DNA of 7,594 bases from Methylophilales bacterium (GTDB lineage Bacteria; Pseudomonadota; Gammaproteobacteria; Burkholderiales; Methylophilaceae), in the NCBI GenBank assembly GCA_013205275.1, contig JABMNG010000140.1:1-7594 (forward strand), in the 5' to 3' direction. The notes beneath the pieces were generated by a model, which saw nothing but the letters and a program-made list of their open reading frames with translations, made no database searches and was not told where the DNA came from. Position numbers and translations under genes: made by a program. Shown here piece by piece: positions 1-5,961 of this stretch; positions within the stretch are counted from its first letter, which is position 1, and every line of letters starts with the position of its first letter.

Positions 1-59
1 ATCTTGCGTGTATTTTCAACACTCTTGATCTTTGTTCGTATCTCTTTACTTCCAGCCAT
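1..59 (-). CDS. atpG: F1Fo ATP synthase subunit gamma, N-terminal fragment (cut by window edge)
   Basis: Only the first 19 codons lie in the window. They read MAGSKEIRTKIKSVENTRK, which matches the usual start of the gamma subunit, the central rotor shaft that couples c-ring rotation to catalysis in the alpha/beta hexamer. The N-terminal helix of gamma forms a coiled coil with its C-terminal helix inside the hexamer, and this fragment covers the beginning of that helix. The ATG follows the atpA stop by 13 bases, and a weak GGGA Shine-Dalgarno sits 6 bases upstream. The position directly after atpA is the canonical one, so the identification is firm despite the short fragment. The rest of the gene, then presumably atpD and atpC, should lie beyond the left edge. 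Confidence 0.93.
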   Translation of the reverse strand, partial: MAGSKEIRTKIKSVENTRK

Positions 60-72
60 CTAATTTCCCGTT

Positions 73-1614
73 TTAATAAGCGTTAGTTGCTTTAAAATCA
101 TCAATAGCCTTTGAGAGTTTCTTCTCATCATCTTCTGACAAAGCTAATGTTTTTTCAATGCTCTCCATCACGGCTTTATATTTTGATGCCATGAATCCAT
201 GTAATGCCCCTTCGAATGCTAGAACTTTTTCAGTCGGCACATCATTAAAATAATCATTATTTGCAGCATACAAAGTAACAGCCATTTTAGAGACTGAGAG
301 TGGAGAGTATTGAGCTTGCTTCATTAGCTCTGTATACATTTTTCCGCGCTCTAGTTGCTTTCTAGTTGCTTCATCTAGGTCAGATGCAAATTGAGAGAAT
401 GCTGCAAGCTCTCTATATTGGGCCAAAGCAAGACGCACACCGCCGCCTAATTTTTTAATAACTTTAGTTTGAGCAGCACCACCTACACGAGAAACTGAGA
501 TACCCGCGTTAATTGCAGGGCGAATACCCGCGTTAAATAAATCACTCTCCAAGAAAATCTGTCCATCAGTAATTGAGATCACGTTTGTTGGAACGAAGGC
601 AGATACGTCGCCAGCAGCAGTTTCGATAATAGGAAGTGCGGTCAATGATCCGGTTTTTCCTTTTACCTTCCCTTTTGTAAACTTTTCCACATAGTCTGCA
701 TTAACCCGTGCCGCACGCTCAAGCAATCTAGAGTGAATATAGAACACATCACCAGGGTATGCTTCTCGACCTGGGGGGCGTCGAAGTAATAATGAAATTT
801 GTCGATAAGCAATTGCTTGTTTTGTTAGGTCATCATAGACAATTAATGCATCTTCGCCACGGTCTCTATAGTACTCACCCATGGTACATCCGGCGTAAGG
901 TGCCAAGAATTGAAGTGCTGCTGAATCAGAAGCTGAAGCAGCAACAACGGTTGTATATTCCATTGCACCATTTTCTTCAAGCTTTTTGACCACATTCATA
1001 ATGGTGGAGGCTTTTTGACCAATCGCGACATAAATACATTTCATGTCTTGGCCTTTTTGATTAATAATCGTATCAATTGCAACAGCTGTTTTTCCGGTCT
1101 GACGATCGCCAATAATTAATTCACGCTGACCGCGCCCAATAGGCACCATAGAGTCAACTGATTTAAGGCCCGTTTGTACAGGCTGAGATACAGACTGACG
1201 CGCAATGACCCCAGGGGCAACTTTTTCTAATTTGTCAGTAAGTTTAGTTTTGACTGGGCCCTTACCATCAATTGGCAGTCCAAGCGCATCCACAACGCGC
1301 CCGATTAACTCTGGACCTACAGGTACTTCTAAAATTTTACCAGTACATTTACAAACATCACCTTCAGTAATATGCTCATAATCTCCTAAAACCACGGCAC
1401 CAACTGAATCTCTTTCAAGGTTTAATGCAAGACCGAATGTATTTCCAGGAAATTCAATCATTTCCCCTGACATTACATTTGATAGACCATAAATCCGAAC
1501 AATACCATCCGTCACTGAGACAACGGTACCTTGAGTTCTAGCCTCAGCGTTCCCTGAAAAATCCTTAATTCTACTTTTAATTAGTTCGCTTATTTCAGAT
1601 GTTGATAACTGCAT
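73..1614 (-). CDS. atpA: F1Fo ATP synthase subunit alpha
   Basis: This is the 513-residue alpha subunit, which alternates with beta in the F1 hexamer and carries the non-catalytic nucleotide sites on the cytoplasmic side of the inner membrane. The length equals that of E. coli. An N-terminal beta-barrel domain (about 25-95) precedes the nucleotide-binding domain, with Walker A GDRQTGKT at 169-176 (Lys175), DDLTKQ at 261-266 and the signature PAINAGISVSRVGG at 366-379. The arginine finger of that signature is Arg376, the same number as in E. coli. A C-terminal helical domain follows from about 385. The ATG is preceded by AGGAG (1621-1625) at a 6-base spacing, one of the clearest ribosome-binding sites in the window. 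The gap from the atpH stop is 21 bases, with no room for an independent promoter. The sequence is closest to what I remember of betaproteobacterial alpha subunits. Confidence 0.98.
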   Translation of the reverse strand: MQLSTSEISELIKSRIKDFSGNAEARTQGTVVSVTDGIVRIYGLSNVMSGEMIEFPGNTFGLALNLERDSVGAVVLGDYEHITEGDVCKCTGKILEVPVGPELIGRVVDALGLPIDGKGPVKTKLTDKLEKVAPGVIARQSVSQPVQTGLKSVDSMVPIGRGQRELIIGDRQTGKTAVAIDTIINQKGQDMKCIYVAIGQKASTIMNVVKKLEENGAMEYTTVVAASASDSAALQFLAPYAGCTMGEYYRDRGEDALIVYDDLTKQAIAYRQISLLLRRPPGREAYPGDVFYIHSRLLERAARVNADYVEKFTKGKVKGKTGSLTALPIIETAAGDVSAFVPTNVISITDGQIFLESDLFNAGIRPAINAGISVSRVGGAAQTKVIKKLGGGVRLALAQYRELAAFSQFASDLDEATRKQLERGKMYTELMKQAQYSPLSVSKMAVTLYAANNDYFNDVPTEKVLAFEGALHGFMASKYKAVMESIEKTLALSEDDEKKLSKAIDDFKATNAY

Positions 1615-1635
1615 TCCTATCTCCTAATTTTATCC

Positions 1636-2172
1636 TTATGCCTTTAACGCATAAGCTAAATTTTCTAATTTTCCTTTTATTGAATCATCTATAACCGTGT
1701 CACCTACAATAATTTTTGTGCCACCTATAATGCTTTTATCAATTGTCACGTGGCCCTCAATTTTCTTATTGAATTTTTTTTCTAAGCTTTTAATTAAATT
1801 ATCTACAGCTTTTTTATCTGGTTCCGCTGCCACTATTATTTCTGCTTTAACCGTTCCTTCATAATCTGCCTTAAGCTTTTCATAAGCCAATTTAATAGCA
1901 GGAAGAATCATTAAGCGCTTATTCTCAATTAACAACATAATAAAATTTTTAGCCATGTCATCAACATCTTTACCGAAAATCTTTAGTAATGTTTTTTCTC
2001 GGTCTGAGTCTAGAACCTTGGCATCCTGGATAAAGCTTTTTATATCAGGATTTTCAATAACGCCGGTCATTAAGGTTAATACATCTAACCAGATTGCAAG
2101 CGTTTCTTTTTCTTTTGCCAGACTAAAAATTGCTTGGGCGTAAGGTCTTGCTATTGTAGAAATCTCGGCCAT
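1636..2172 (-). CDS. atpH: F1Fo ATP synthase subunit delta
   Basis: This 178-residue protein is the delta subunit (OSCP family), which ties the top of F1 to the peripheral stalk formed by subunit b. The N-terminal helical domain opens with the family-typical STIARPYAQAIFSLA (5-19). The C-terminal signature SIIGGTKIIVGDTVIDDSI covers 147-165, followed by a helix ending in LKA. The length matches the family (about 177). The ATG lies 5 bases after the atpF stop. A GAGGAG motif (2184-2189), embedded in the last atpF codons, is 11 bases from the ATG, and a closer TAGGC overlaps the atpF stop codon itself, so translation is probably coupled to atpF. The order b-delta-alpha is canonical. Delta sequences diverge quickly, so the signature and context carry most of the weight. 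Confidence 0.96.
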   Translation of the reverse strand: MAEISTIARPYAQAIFSLAKEKETLAIWLDVLTLMTGVIENPDIKSFIQDAKVLDSDREKTLLKIFGKDVDDMAKNFIMLLIENKRLMILPAIKLAYEKLKADYEGTVKAEIIVAAEPDKKAVDNLIKSLEKKFNKKIEGHVTIDKSIIGGTKIIVGDTVIDDSIKGKLENLAYALKA

Positions 2173-2177
2173 TTCGC

Positions 2178-2648
2178 CTATAACTCCTCAGCTAAACGAC
2201 GGAGCATGTCTGCATGAGTTGTTTTATCAATTTCTTTAGCCAATATCTTTTCCGCACCTGTCACAGCTAAGACAGAAACCTGGGCTCGCAATGACTCTTT
2301 TGCCCTATTAACTTCTTGTGCAATTTCTGCTTTTGCGCCCACCAAAATTCTCTCTGCTTCTGATTTAGCATTATTTCTCGCTTCTTCAACAATCTCAGAG
2401 GCTCTTTTCTCTGCTTGGCCAATAATTTCTGTACTTTTTTGCTTTACCTCACTTAAGGTTTCTTCATTCTTTTTTGCAGCAAGCTCAAGGGACATTTTTC
2501 CCTCGTGAGCAGCGGCTAAACCATCAGAAATTTCCTTTTGTCTTTTTTCAATTGCATTTAACAAAGGGGGCCAAACAAATTTGACTGTAAACCAAATCAA
2601 AGTTGAAAAAGCTATAGCTTGGGCAATTAATGTAAAATTAATATTCAT
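2178..2648 (-). CDS. atpF: F1Fo ATP synthase subunit b
   Basis: This is the 156-residue b subunit, the same length as in E. coli; its dimer forms the peripheral stalk. One N-terminal membrane helix (about 5-26) is followed by PPLLNAIEKRQKEI, in which Arg36 falls at the position of the functionally important E. coli Arg36. The remainder is a charged, alanine- and glutamate-rich helix (about 30-140) typical of the right-handed coiled-coil stalk, ending in the delta-binding tail LRRLAEEL. The start ATG follows GGAG (2654-2657) with a 5-base spacing. The 56-base gap behind atpE is one of the longer ones in the operon and is filled by a strong hairpin (2660-2693) that ends two bases before this ribosome-binding site, which may restrain b synthesis relative to c. 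Confidence 0.97.
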   Translation of the reverse strand: MNINFTLIAQAIAFSTLIWFTVKFVWPPLLNAIEKRQKEISDGLAAAHEGKMSLELAAKKNEETLSEVKQKSTEIIGQAEKRASEIVEEARNNAKSEAERILVGAKAEIAQEVNRAKESLRAQVSVLAVTGAEKILAKEIDKTTHADMLRRLAEEL

Positions 2649-2653
2649 TTATA

Positions 2654-2657
2654 CTCC
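2654..2657 (-). promoter_or_regulatory. Ribosome-binding site of atpF, beside a hairpin
   Basis: GGAG lies 5 bases upstream of the atpF ATG. It is noted because the base of the atpE-atpF hairpin ends at 2660, leaving only two bases between the stem and this site. A folded stem would therefore crowd the ribosome landing area without sequestering the Shine-Dalgarno itself. Confidence 0.75.
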
Positions 2658-2659
2658 GG

Positions 2660-2693
2660 CCTTGGGTTCTTATGTAGCTTTAAGAAACCAAAG
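2660..2693 (-). repeat. Stem-loop between atpE and atpF
   Basis: On the transcribed strand the arms CTTTGGTTTCTTA (2681-2693) and TAAGAACCCAAGG (2660-2672) pair over 13 positions, with 11 Watson-Crick pairs, one G-U pair and one mismatch, around an 8-base loop. No U-tract follows; the next bases are GC-rich and lead into the atpF ribosome-binding site. It is therefore unlikely to be an intrinsic terminator. A role in mRNA 3'-end protection of the upstream c-subunit message, or in lowering atpF translation, fits the need for many c subunits but only two b subunits. That role is inference. Confidence 0.7.
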
Positions 2694-2704
2694 CAATAAT
2701 TTAA

Positions 2705-2977
2705 TTAACCAACAACGCTTAACAATGGGTTTGCAAATGCAAACATCATTGCAAGACCTACACCAATAATAAATGAAGCATCAATCAAGCCTAAAAGTAA
2801 AAATACTTTAGTTTGTAATTGAGGGATCATCTCTGGTTGTCTTGCAGCGCCGTCTAAGAAACTAGCACACATAATGCCGATACCAACACAAGCGCCTAAA
2901 GCACCGAGGCCAATAATCAAACCAATCCCTATACCGGTATAAGCTTGAATCATTGCTAAATATTGAACACTTTCCAT
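2705..2977 (-). CDS. atpE: F1Fo ATP synthase subunit c (proteolipid)
   Basis: This 90-residue, very hydrophobic hairpin protein forms the rotating c-ring in the inner membrane. Helix 1 (about 14-40) has the glycine-rich packing pattern GIGIGLIIGLGALGACVGIG. The polar loop contains Arg46-Gln47-Pro48, which touches gamma and epsilon. Helix 2 (about 56-82) carries the ion-binding carboxylate Asp66 in GLIDASF, corresponding to E. coli Asp61. An aspartate here, without the Glu-Ser pair of known sodium-dependent rings, points to proton coupling. The protein is about ten residues longer than E. coli c (79), with extra residues at both ends. The ATG has AAGGAAG (2984-2990) 6 bases upstream, behind a U-rich leader resembling the E. 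coli atpE enhancer. Confidence 0.98.
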   Translation of the reverse strand: MESVQYLAMIQAYTGIGIGLIIGLGALGACVGIGIMCASFLDGAARQPEMIPQLQTKVFLLLGLIDASFIIGVGLAMMFAFANPLLSVVG

Positions 2978-3020
2978 AATTTACTTCCTTTTCAGTTAAA
3001 AATTAATAAAATAAAAAACT
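2978..3020 (-). promoter_or_regulatory. U-rich translation-initiation region of atpE
   Basis: The 43-base gap between atpB and atpE is strongly U-rich on the mRNA strand and unstructured by eye. At 2990-3001 it contains TTTTAACTGAAA, which as I remember it is identical to the core of the E. coli atpE translational enhancer. The Shine-Dalgarno AAGGAAG follows directly. In E. coli such a region drives high c-subunit synthesis, probably through ribosomal protein S1 binding. The function here is inferred from this resemblance and from its equivalent position. Confidence 0.6.
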
Positions 3021-3830
3021 CTAATGCCCTTCATGTGCCATCGATAAATAAACTACCGTTAGCATCATAAAAATGAATGCCTGTAATACGACGATCAGAA
3101 TGTGAAAAATAGACCAGCCTACGCCAAGAATTGCCCCAAATATTGTTCCAGCTACCCCTGTTGCTGCCCACATGCCTAGCAATAAGAATATAACCTCGCC
3201 GGCATACATATTACCGAATAATCGCAATGAATGTGACAATGGTTTCGATACATATTCAATTAAATTGAACATAAAGTTTGCCGGCCAAACCCATACTGAA
3301 GTTCCAAATGGTGAGCAGAATAGTTCGTGCATCCAACCGGAAAAGCCCCTTACTTTGATGGTGAAAAAAATCATTAAAAACCAAATTCCTAAAGCCAGAG
3401 CGAATGTTGTATTAATATCGGAAGTTGGCACATTTCTCCAATGCTCCACATGAAACAATTGATTGGATATCGTAGCCATTATATCAATTGGGAGAAAGTC
3501 CATTGCATTCATCATCAACACCCAAACAAAAACCGTTAACGCTGCTGGCGCTACAAAAGCATGCCGATCTCCATGGAATGAGGTTTTGACCTGATCATCT
3601 ATAAATCCAAAAAGAAGCTCTATAAAAGCCTGCGTTTTAGTTGGGACGCCTGCAGTAGCTTTTCTTGCTACTAACCATATAAGGCCCATGCTAACGAGGC
3701 CGAGAAAAATAGCCATGACTACCGAATCAACATGCATAGTCCAAAAGGGATGGTCTCCAAAACTCACTTCATTGAAAGCAAGATGATGACCAATATAATC
3801 TGAAGGGGTATTGTATGTACTTCCAGCCAC
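3021..3830 (-). CDS. atpB: F1Fo ATP synthase subunit a
   Basis: This 269-residue inner-membrane protein is the stator subunit that provides the two proton half-channels against the c-ring. Hydrophobic segments lie at about 34-55, 91-112, 141-160, 205-228 and 235-263. The diagnostic stretch SKPLSHSLRLFGNMYAGEV (195-213) contains Arg203, equivalent to the essential E. coli Arg210, and Glu212 (E. coli Glu219). His243 and Gln250 match E. coli His245 and Gln252. The start codon is GTG: an in-frame TAA (the atpI stop) lies just upstream and the next methionine is residue 32, too far in. AAGGA (3841-3845), inside the last atpI codons, precedes it by 10 bases. The gap from the atpI stop is 6 bases, suggesting coupled translation. 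The sequence resembles betaproteobacterial subunit a. Confidence 0.97.
   Translation of the reverse strand: MAGSTYNTPSDYIGHHLAFNEVSFGDHPFWTMHVDSVVMAIFLGLVSMGLIWLVARKATAGVPTKTQAFIELLFGFIDDQVKTSFHGDRHAFVAPAALTVFVWVLMMNAMDFLPIDIMATISNQLFHVEHWRNVPTSDINTTFALALGIWFLMIFFTIKVRGFSGWMHELFCSPFGTSVWVWPANFMFNLIEYVSKPLSHSLRLFGNMYAGEVIFLLLGMWAATGVAGTIFGAILGVGWSIFHILIVVLQAFIFMMLTVVYLSMAHEGH
3442..3457. other. Degenerate parS-like 16-mer inside atpB
   Basis: TGCTCCACATGAAACA matches the near-universal ParB-binding palindrome TGTTTCACGTGAAACA at 13 of 16 positions, with one half-site almost perfect. It lies within atpB codons for LFHVEHW, about 0.9 kb past the end of parB. parS sites often sit near parAB and within genes, but three mismatches, one of them in the central CACGTG, make binding doubtful. 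Confidence 0.25.
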
Positions 3831-3836
3831 TAAATT

Positions 3837-4253
3837 TTATTCCTTATTATCAATTTTAATATTATCTATATGAGATATCGCTATGCCAGATATCAATGCC
3901 GCCATTACTAAACCCAAAACTAATGCTATCGGCACAAGCTCAGTATAAAACTTAAATTCCAGCCACATTACAGCTATAATTAGGAAAACCTTAACCGCCT
4001 CCGCCTTTAGTGCGTTGATGACTATGCTTTTCGGATTACCTTTATTTTTTTTATTTGCTATAGGGCTCGCTACCAACACACCTAAAACAACTGGCATCAC
4101 ACCAGCAAGTAATGAGGCTCCAGTGTGAATGCTAAAAATTAAGCCTAATAAAACAGCAGTAGCACACCCAAAAATTACCTGCCTTACAATCATTTTTTTA
4201 TATATTAAAGGCAAAAAATCTAATTTTTGCGCAATTAATTGCGTTTCGTTCAT
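3837..4253 (-). CDS. atpI: ATP synthase assembly factor AtpI
   Basis: This 138-residue protein is the small membrane protein at the head of the atp operon, reported to assist c-ring assembly and subunit a insertion but not to be part of the finished enzyme. Four hydrophobic segments are visible at about 23-41, 46-65, 86-99 and 105-126. Between the second and third lies a positively charged cytoplasmic loop (NKKNKGNPKS), and the following ALKAEAVKVFL resembles the glutamate/lysine-containing start of helix 3 in AtpI proteins. It is slightly longer than E. coli AtpI (about 126). AtpI proteins are poorly conserved, so assignment depends mainly on topology and position before atpB. The ATG has no convincing Shine-Dalgarno. 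It is the first gene after the parB gap and the likely first gene of the ATP synthase transcript. Confidence 0.9.
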   Translation of the reverse strand: MNETQLIAQKLDFLPLIYKKMIVRQVIFGCATAVLLGLIFSIHTGASLLAGVMPVVLGVLVASPIANKKNKGNPKSIVINALKAEAVKVFLIIAVMWLEFKFYTELVPIALVLGLVMAALISGIAISHIDNIKIDNKE

Positions 4254-4264
4254 TTTATCTAACT

Positions 4265-4303
4265 GCCAAAAAATGTTTAATACTTAAAGCCCGCAATTTT
4301 GGC
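4265..4303. repeat. Nested inverted repeat in the parB-atpI gap
   Basis: A perfect 7-base inverted repeat, GCCAAAA (4265-4271) against TTTTGGC (4297-4303), encloses a smaller one, TTTAA-TAC-TTAAA (4276-4288). The outer arm at 4297-4303 overlaps the proposed -10 element of the atpI promoter. A transcript reading through from parB would contain both arms, whereas one starting at that promoter would lack most of the upstream arm. It lacks the GC-rich stem plus U-tract of an intrinsic terminator. Operator, attenuator or chance are all possible. Confidence 0.4.
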
Positions 4304-4324
4304 TTGATTTATGAAATTCGTCAA
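4296..4324 (-). promoter_or_regulatory. Putative sigma70 promoter of the atp operon
   Basis: Within the 80-base gap between parB and atpI, TTGACG (4319-4324) fits a -35 element at 5 of 6 positions. CAAAAT (4296-4301) fits a -10 at 4 of 6, with the optimal 17-base spacing. Transcription would start near 4290, giving a leader of roughly 35-40 bases before the atpI ATG. The operon needs a promoter about here given its high expression, though read-through from parAB is also possible because no terminator is evident. Confidence 0.45.
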
Positions 4325-4333
4325 GACTTAAGG

Positions 4334-5176
4334 TTATTTTTTTAATTGTTCCAAAACCTTATCTAATTGATCCAAATTTGTATAATTAATTTTTATGGAT
4401 CCTTTTCCGCTCTCATGATGACTAATATTGATATTCATTCCATGCATTTCTGAAAGTTCATTTTCTAAGTTTTGAATATCAGTGTTAACGGGTTTTATTT
4501 TTTGTCTTTTTATATTGCTCTGATTGGCAACCAAGGACTCCACGGCTCTGACTGATAGTTTTTGACTAATAATCTTTTGGCACATCATCACTTGTTCGCT
4601 TGGCTCCAAGGTCAGCAATGCCCTTGCATGTCCCATTTCTATTTTTTTGTTCAGCAGCGCGTCTTGAACATGCTTACTCAGATTAAGTAAGCGAAGTATA
4701 TTAGAAACCGCCGCTCGAGACTTTCCTAAAGCCCCTGCTGCTGCCTCATGTGTCATACCAAATTCATCGATTAGGCGCTTAATCCCTCTAGCTTCCTCAA
4801 TAATATTAAGATCTTCTCTTTGTATATTTTCAATTAACGCCATCGCCAATGCCGAGGCATCCGGGATATCCTTTATTAATACCGGAACTTCAGAAAGGTT
4901 TGCTAGTTTTGCTGCACGCCATCTCCTCTCGCCTGCAACAATCTCATAGGAGTTCTCCGTCAGCTTTCTAACTAAGATTGGCTGCATAATCCCTTGTGCT
5001 TTAATAGAGTCTGCAAGCTCTTCTAAGGCCCCTATCTCCATAATAGATCGGGGCTGATATTTTCCGGCACTTAAATTATTAATAGGCAACATTTTTAATG
5101 CGTCATTTTCTGAATTAAAATCGTCGTTATTACTTAGCAAGGCGTCGAGGCCCCTGCCTAACCCTTTATTTTTCAT
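4334..5176 (-). CDS. parB: Chromosome partitioning protein ParB (Spo0J family)
   Basis: This 280-residue protein is the DNA-binding CTPase clamp that loads at parS sites and spreads to segregate the origin region. The N-terminal KGLGRGLDALL (4-14) is the usual ParA-interacting tail. The ParB/Srx domain covers about 28-120, with the CTP-binding motif GERRWRA at 82-88 and ENIQRED at 116-122. A central helix-turn-helix region follows at about 141-166 (MTHEAAAGALGKSRAAVSNI), then MGHARALL at 181-188. The last 50 or so residues form the dimerisation domain. The ATG lies inside the end of parA (11-base overlap), and AAGGA (5186-5190) sits 9 bases upstream within parA, indicating translational coupling. 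Length and architecture are those of chromosomal rather than plasmid ParB. Confidence 0.97.
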   Translation of the reverse strand: MKNKGLGRGLDALLSNNDDFNSENDALKMLPINNLSAGKYQPRSIMEIGALEELADSIKAQGIMQPILVRKLTENSYEIVAGERRWRAAKLANLSEVPVLIKDIPDASALAMALIENIQREDLNIIEEARGIKRLIDEFGMTHEAAAGALGKSRAAVSNILRLLNLSKHVQDALLNKKIEMGHARALLTLEPSEQVMMCQKIISQKLSVRAVESLVANQSNIKRQKIKPVNTDIQNLENELSEMHGMNINISHHESGKGSIKINYTNLDQLDKVLEQLKK

Positions 5177-5939
5177 TTTTTTGATTCCTTAAAATTTCTT
5201 CAGCCAGGGCAAGATAGGCTAACGCCCCCTTTGAGTTTTTATCGTAAAAAAGTGCAGGCTTTCCGTAGCTTGGCGCTTCTGCTAACCTAACATTCCTTGG
5301 AATAATTGTTTCATAAACCTTAGATCCAAAATGCGCAGATAATTGCTCTGACACTTGTTGTGCTAATGTATTTCGCTTATCAAATAATGTCCTTAGTAAA
5401 CCCTCAATTTCAATTGTTGTATTTAAATGATTTTTTACCTTTTTAATCGTATTCACTAAGTCAGATAACCCTTCAAGAGCAAAGTACTCGCATTGCATAG
5501 GTATAAGAACAGAATCAGCAGCAACTAAAGCATTCACCGTTAACAAATTAAGCGCTGGTGGGCAATCAATTAAAATAAAATCATAAGATTTTTCAAGGGC
5601 TTTAATCTGTTTTTTTAAAATGTATTCTCTCTCAGGTATATCTACCAACTCAATCTCCGCCCCTGCTAACGCTTGATTTGCGGGTGCTACATCAAAAAAA
5701 CCTTCTTTAGTGGTTACAATAATATCTTGCAGTGATTTTTGTCCAATTAGCGCTTCATATACCCCCGCCTTTACGGTAGCCTTGTTAATACCAGATCCTG
5801 AGGTCGCATTGCCTTGTGGGTCTAAATCTAACAATAAGACTTTTTTCTTTTTTTTACTTAGGCTGGCTGCAAGATTAACGGTCGTTGTTGTTTTTCCTAC
5901 CCCACCCTTTTGGTTTGATATTGCAAAAATACGCATCAT
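5166..5939 (-). CDS. parA: Chromosome partitioning ATPase ParA (Soj family)
   Basis: This 257-residue cytoplasmic ATPase of the ParA/MinD group binds DNA non-specifically as an ATP dimer and is stimulated by ParB to move origins apart. The deviant Walker A KGGVGKTT spans 11-18, with signature Lys11 and catalytic Lys16. DLDPQGN lies at 38-44 and Walker B FILIDCPP at 121-128 (Asp125). There is no N-terminal helix-turn-helix extension, as expected of short chromosomal Soj-type proteins. Two consecutive ATG codons open the frame. The first is chosen because an AGG lies 11 bases upstream, although starting at the second would remove only one residue. The gene follows rsmG by 22 bases and overlaps parB by 11. 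Codons 29-33 are five lysines forming an A8-G-A6 run. Confidence 0.97.
   Translation of the reverse strand: MMRIFAISNQKGGVGKTTTTVNLAASLSKKKKKVLLLDLDPQGNATSGSGINKATVKAGVYEALIGQKSLQDIIVTTKEGFFDVAPANQALAGAEIELVDIPEREYILKKQIKALEKSYDFILIDCPPALNLLTVNALVAADSVLIPMQCEYFALEGLSDLVNTIKKVKNHLNTTIEIEGLLRTLFDKRNTLAQQVSEQLSAHFGSKVYETIIPRNVRLAEAPSYGKPALFYDKNSKGALAYLALAEEILRNQKNEK
5841..5855 (-). other. A-rich slippery stretch in parA
   Basis: On the coding strand the five lysine codons 29-33 read AAA AAA AAG AAA AAA, an A8 run, a G and an A6 run. The phase includes A-AAA-AAG, the heptamer used for -1 frameshifting in E. coli dnaX. A -1 shift would add 20 codons and stop at 5785-5787, giving a product of about 51 residues. 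The run is also a candidate for polymerase slippage or sequencing error. The full-length frame is intact as given. Confidence 0.45.
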
Positions 5940-5961
5940 TTAATAAAATTGCCTATAAAGT

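Noticed and set aside
759..989. Plus-strand open frame of 76 codons
   Set aside because: It lies wholly antisense to the highly conserved atpA nucleotide-binding domain, and its translation has no recognisable domain.
1747..1752. CACGTG core (also at 7435-7440) as possible parS sites
   Set aside because: The bases flanking both cores do not fit the parS arms; overall agreement with the 16-mer is poor, far below the site in atpB.
1955..2143. Short plus-strand open frame, with similar ones at 2581-2769 and 5710-5943
   Set aside because: These are shadows of atpH, of atpF with the gap and the end of atpE, and of parA respectively. No ribosome-binding or domain evidence supports them.
3172..3453. 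Plus-strand open frame of 93 codons
   Set aside because: It is antisense to the conserved core of atpB, including the essential arginine region; composition and translation look like a shadow of the membrane protein codons.
4254..4333. Intrinsic terminator after parB
   Set aside because: There is no GC-rich stem followed directly by a U-run. The inverted repeat present is AT-rich with a long loop, so I do not call a terminator.
4254..4333. Replication origin beside parAB
   Set aside because: I looked for DnaA-box-like TTATNCACA in this gap and elsewhere in the window and saw no cluster. oriC, if close, is outside the window.
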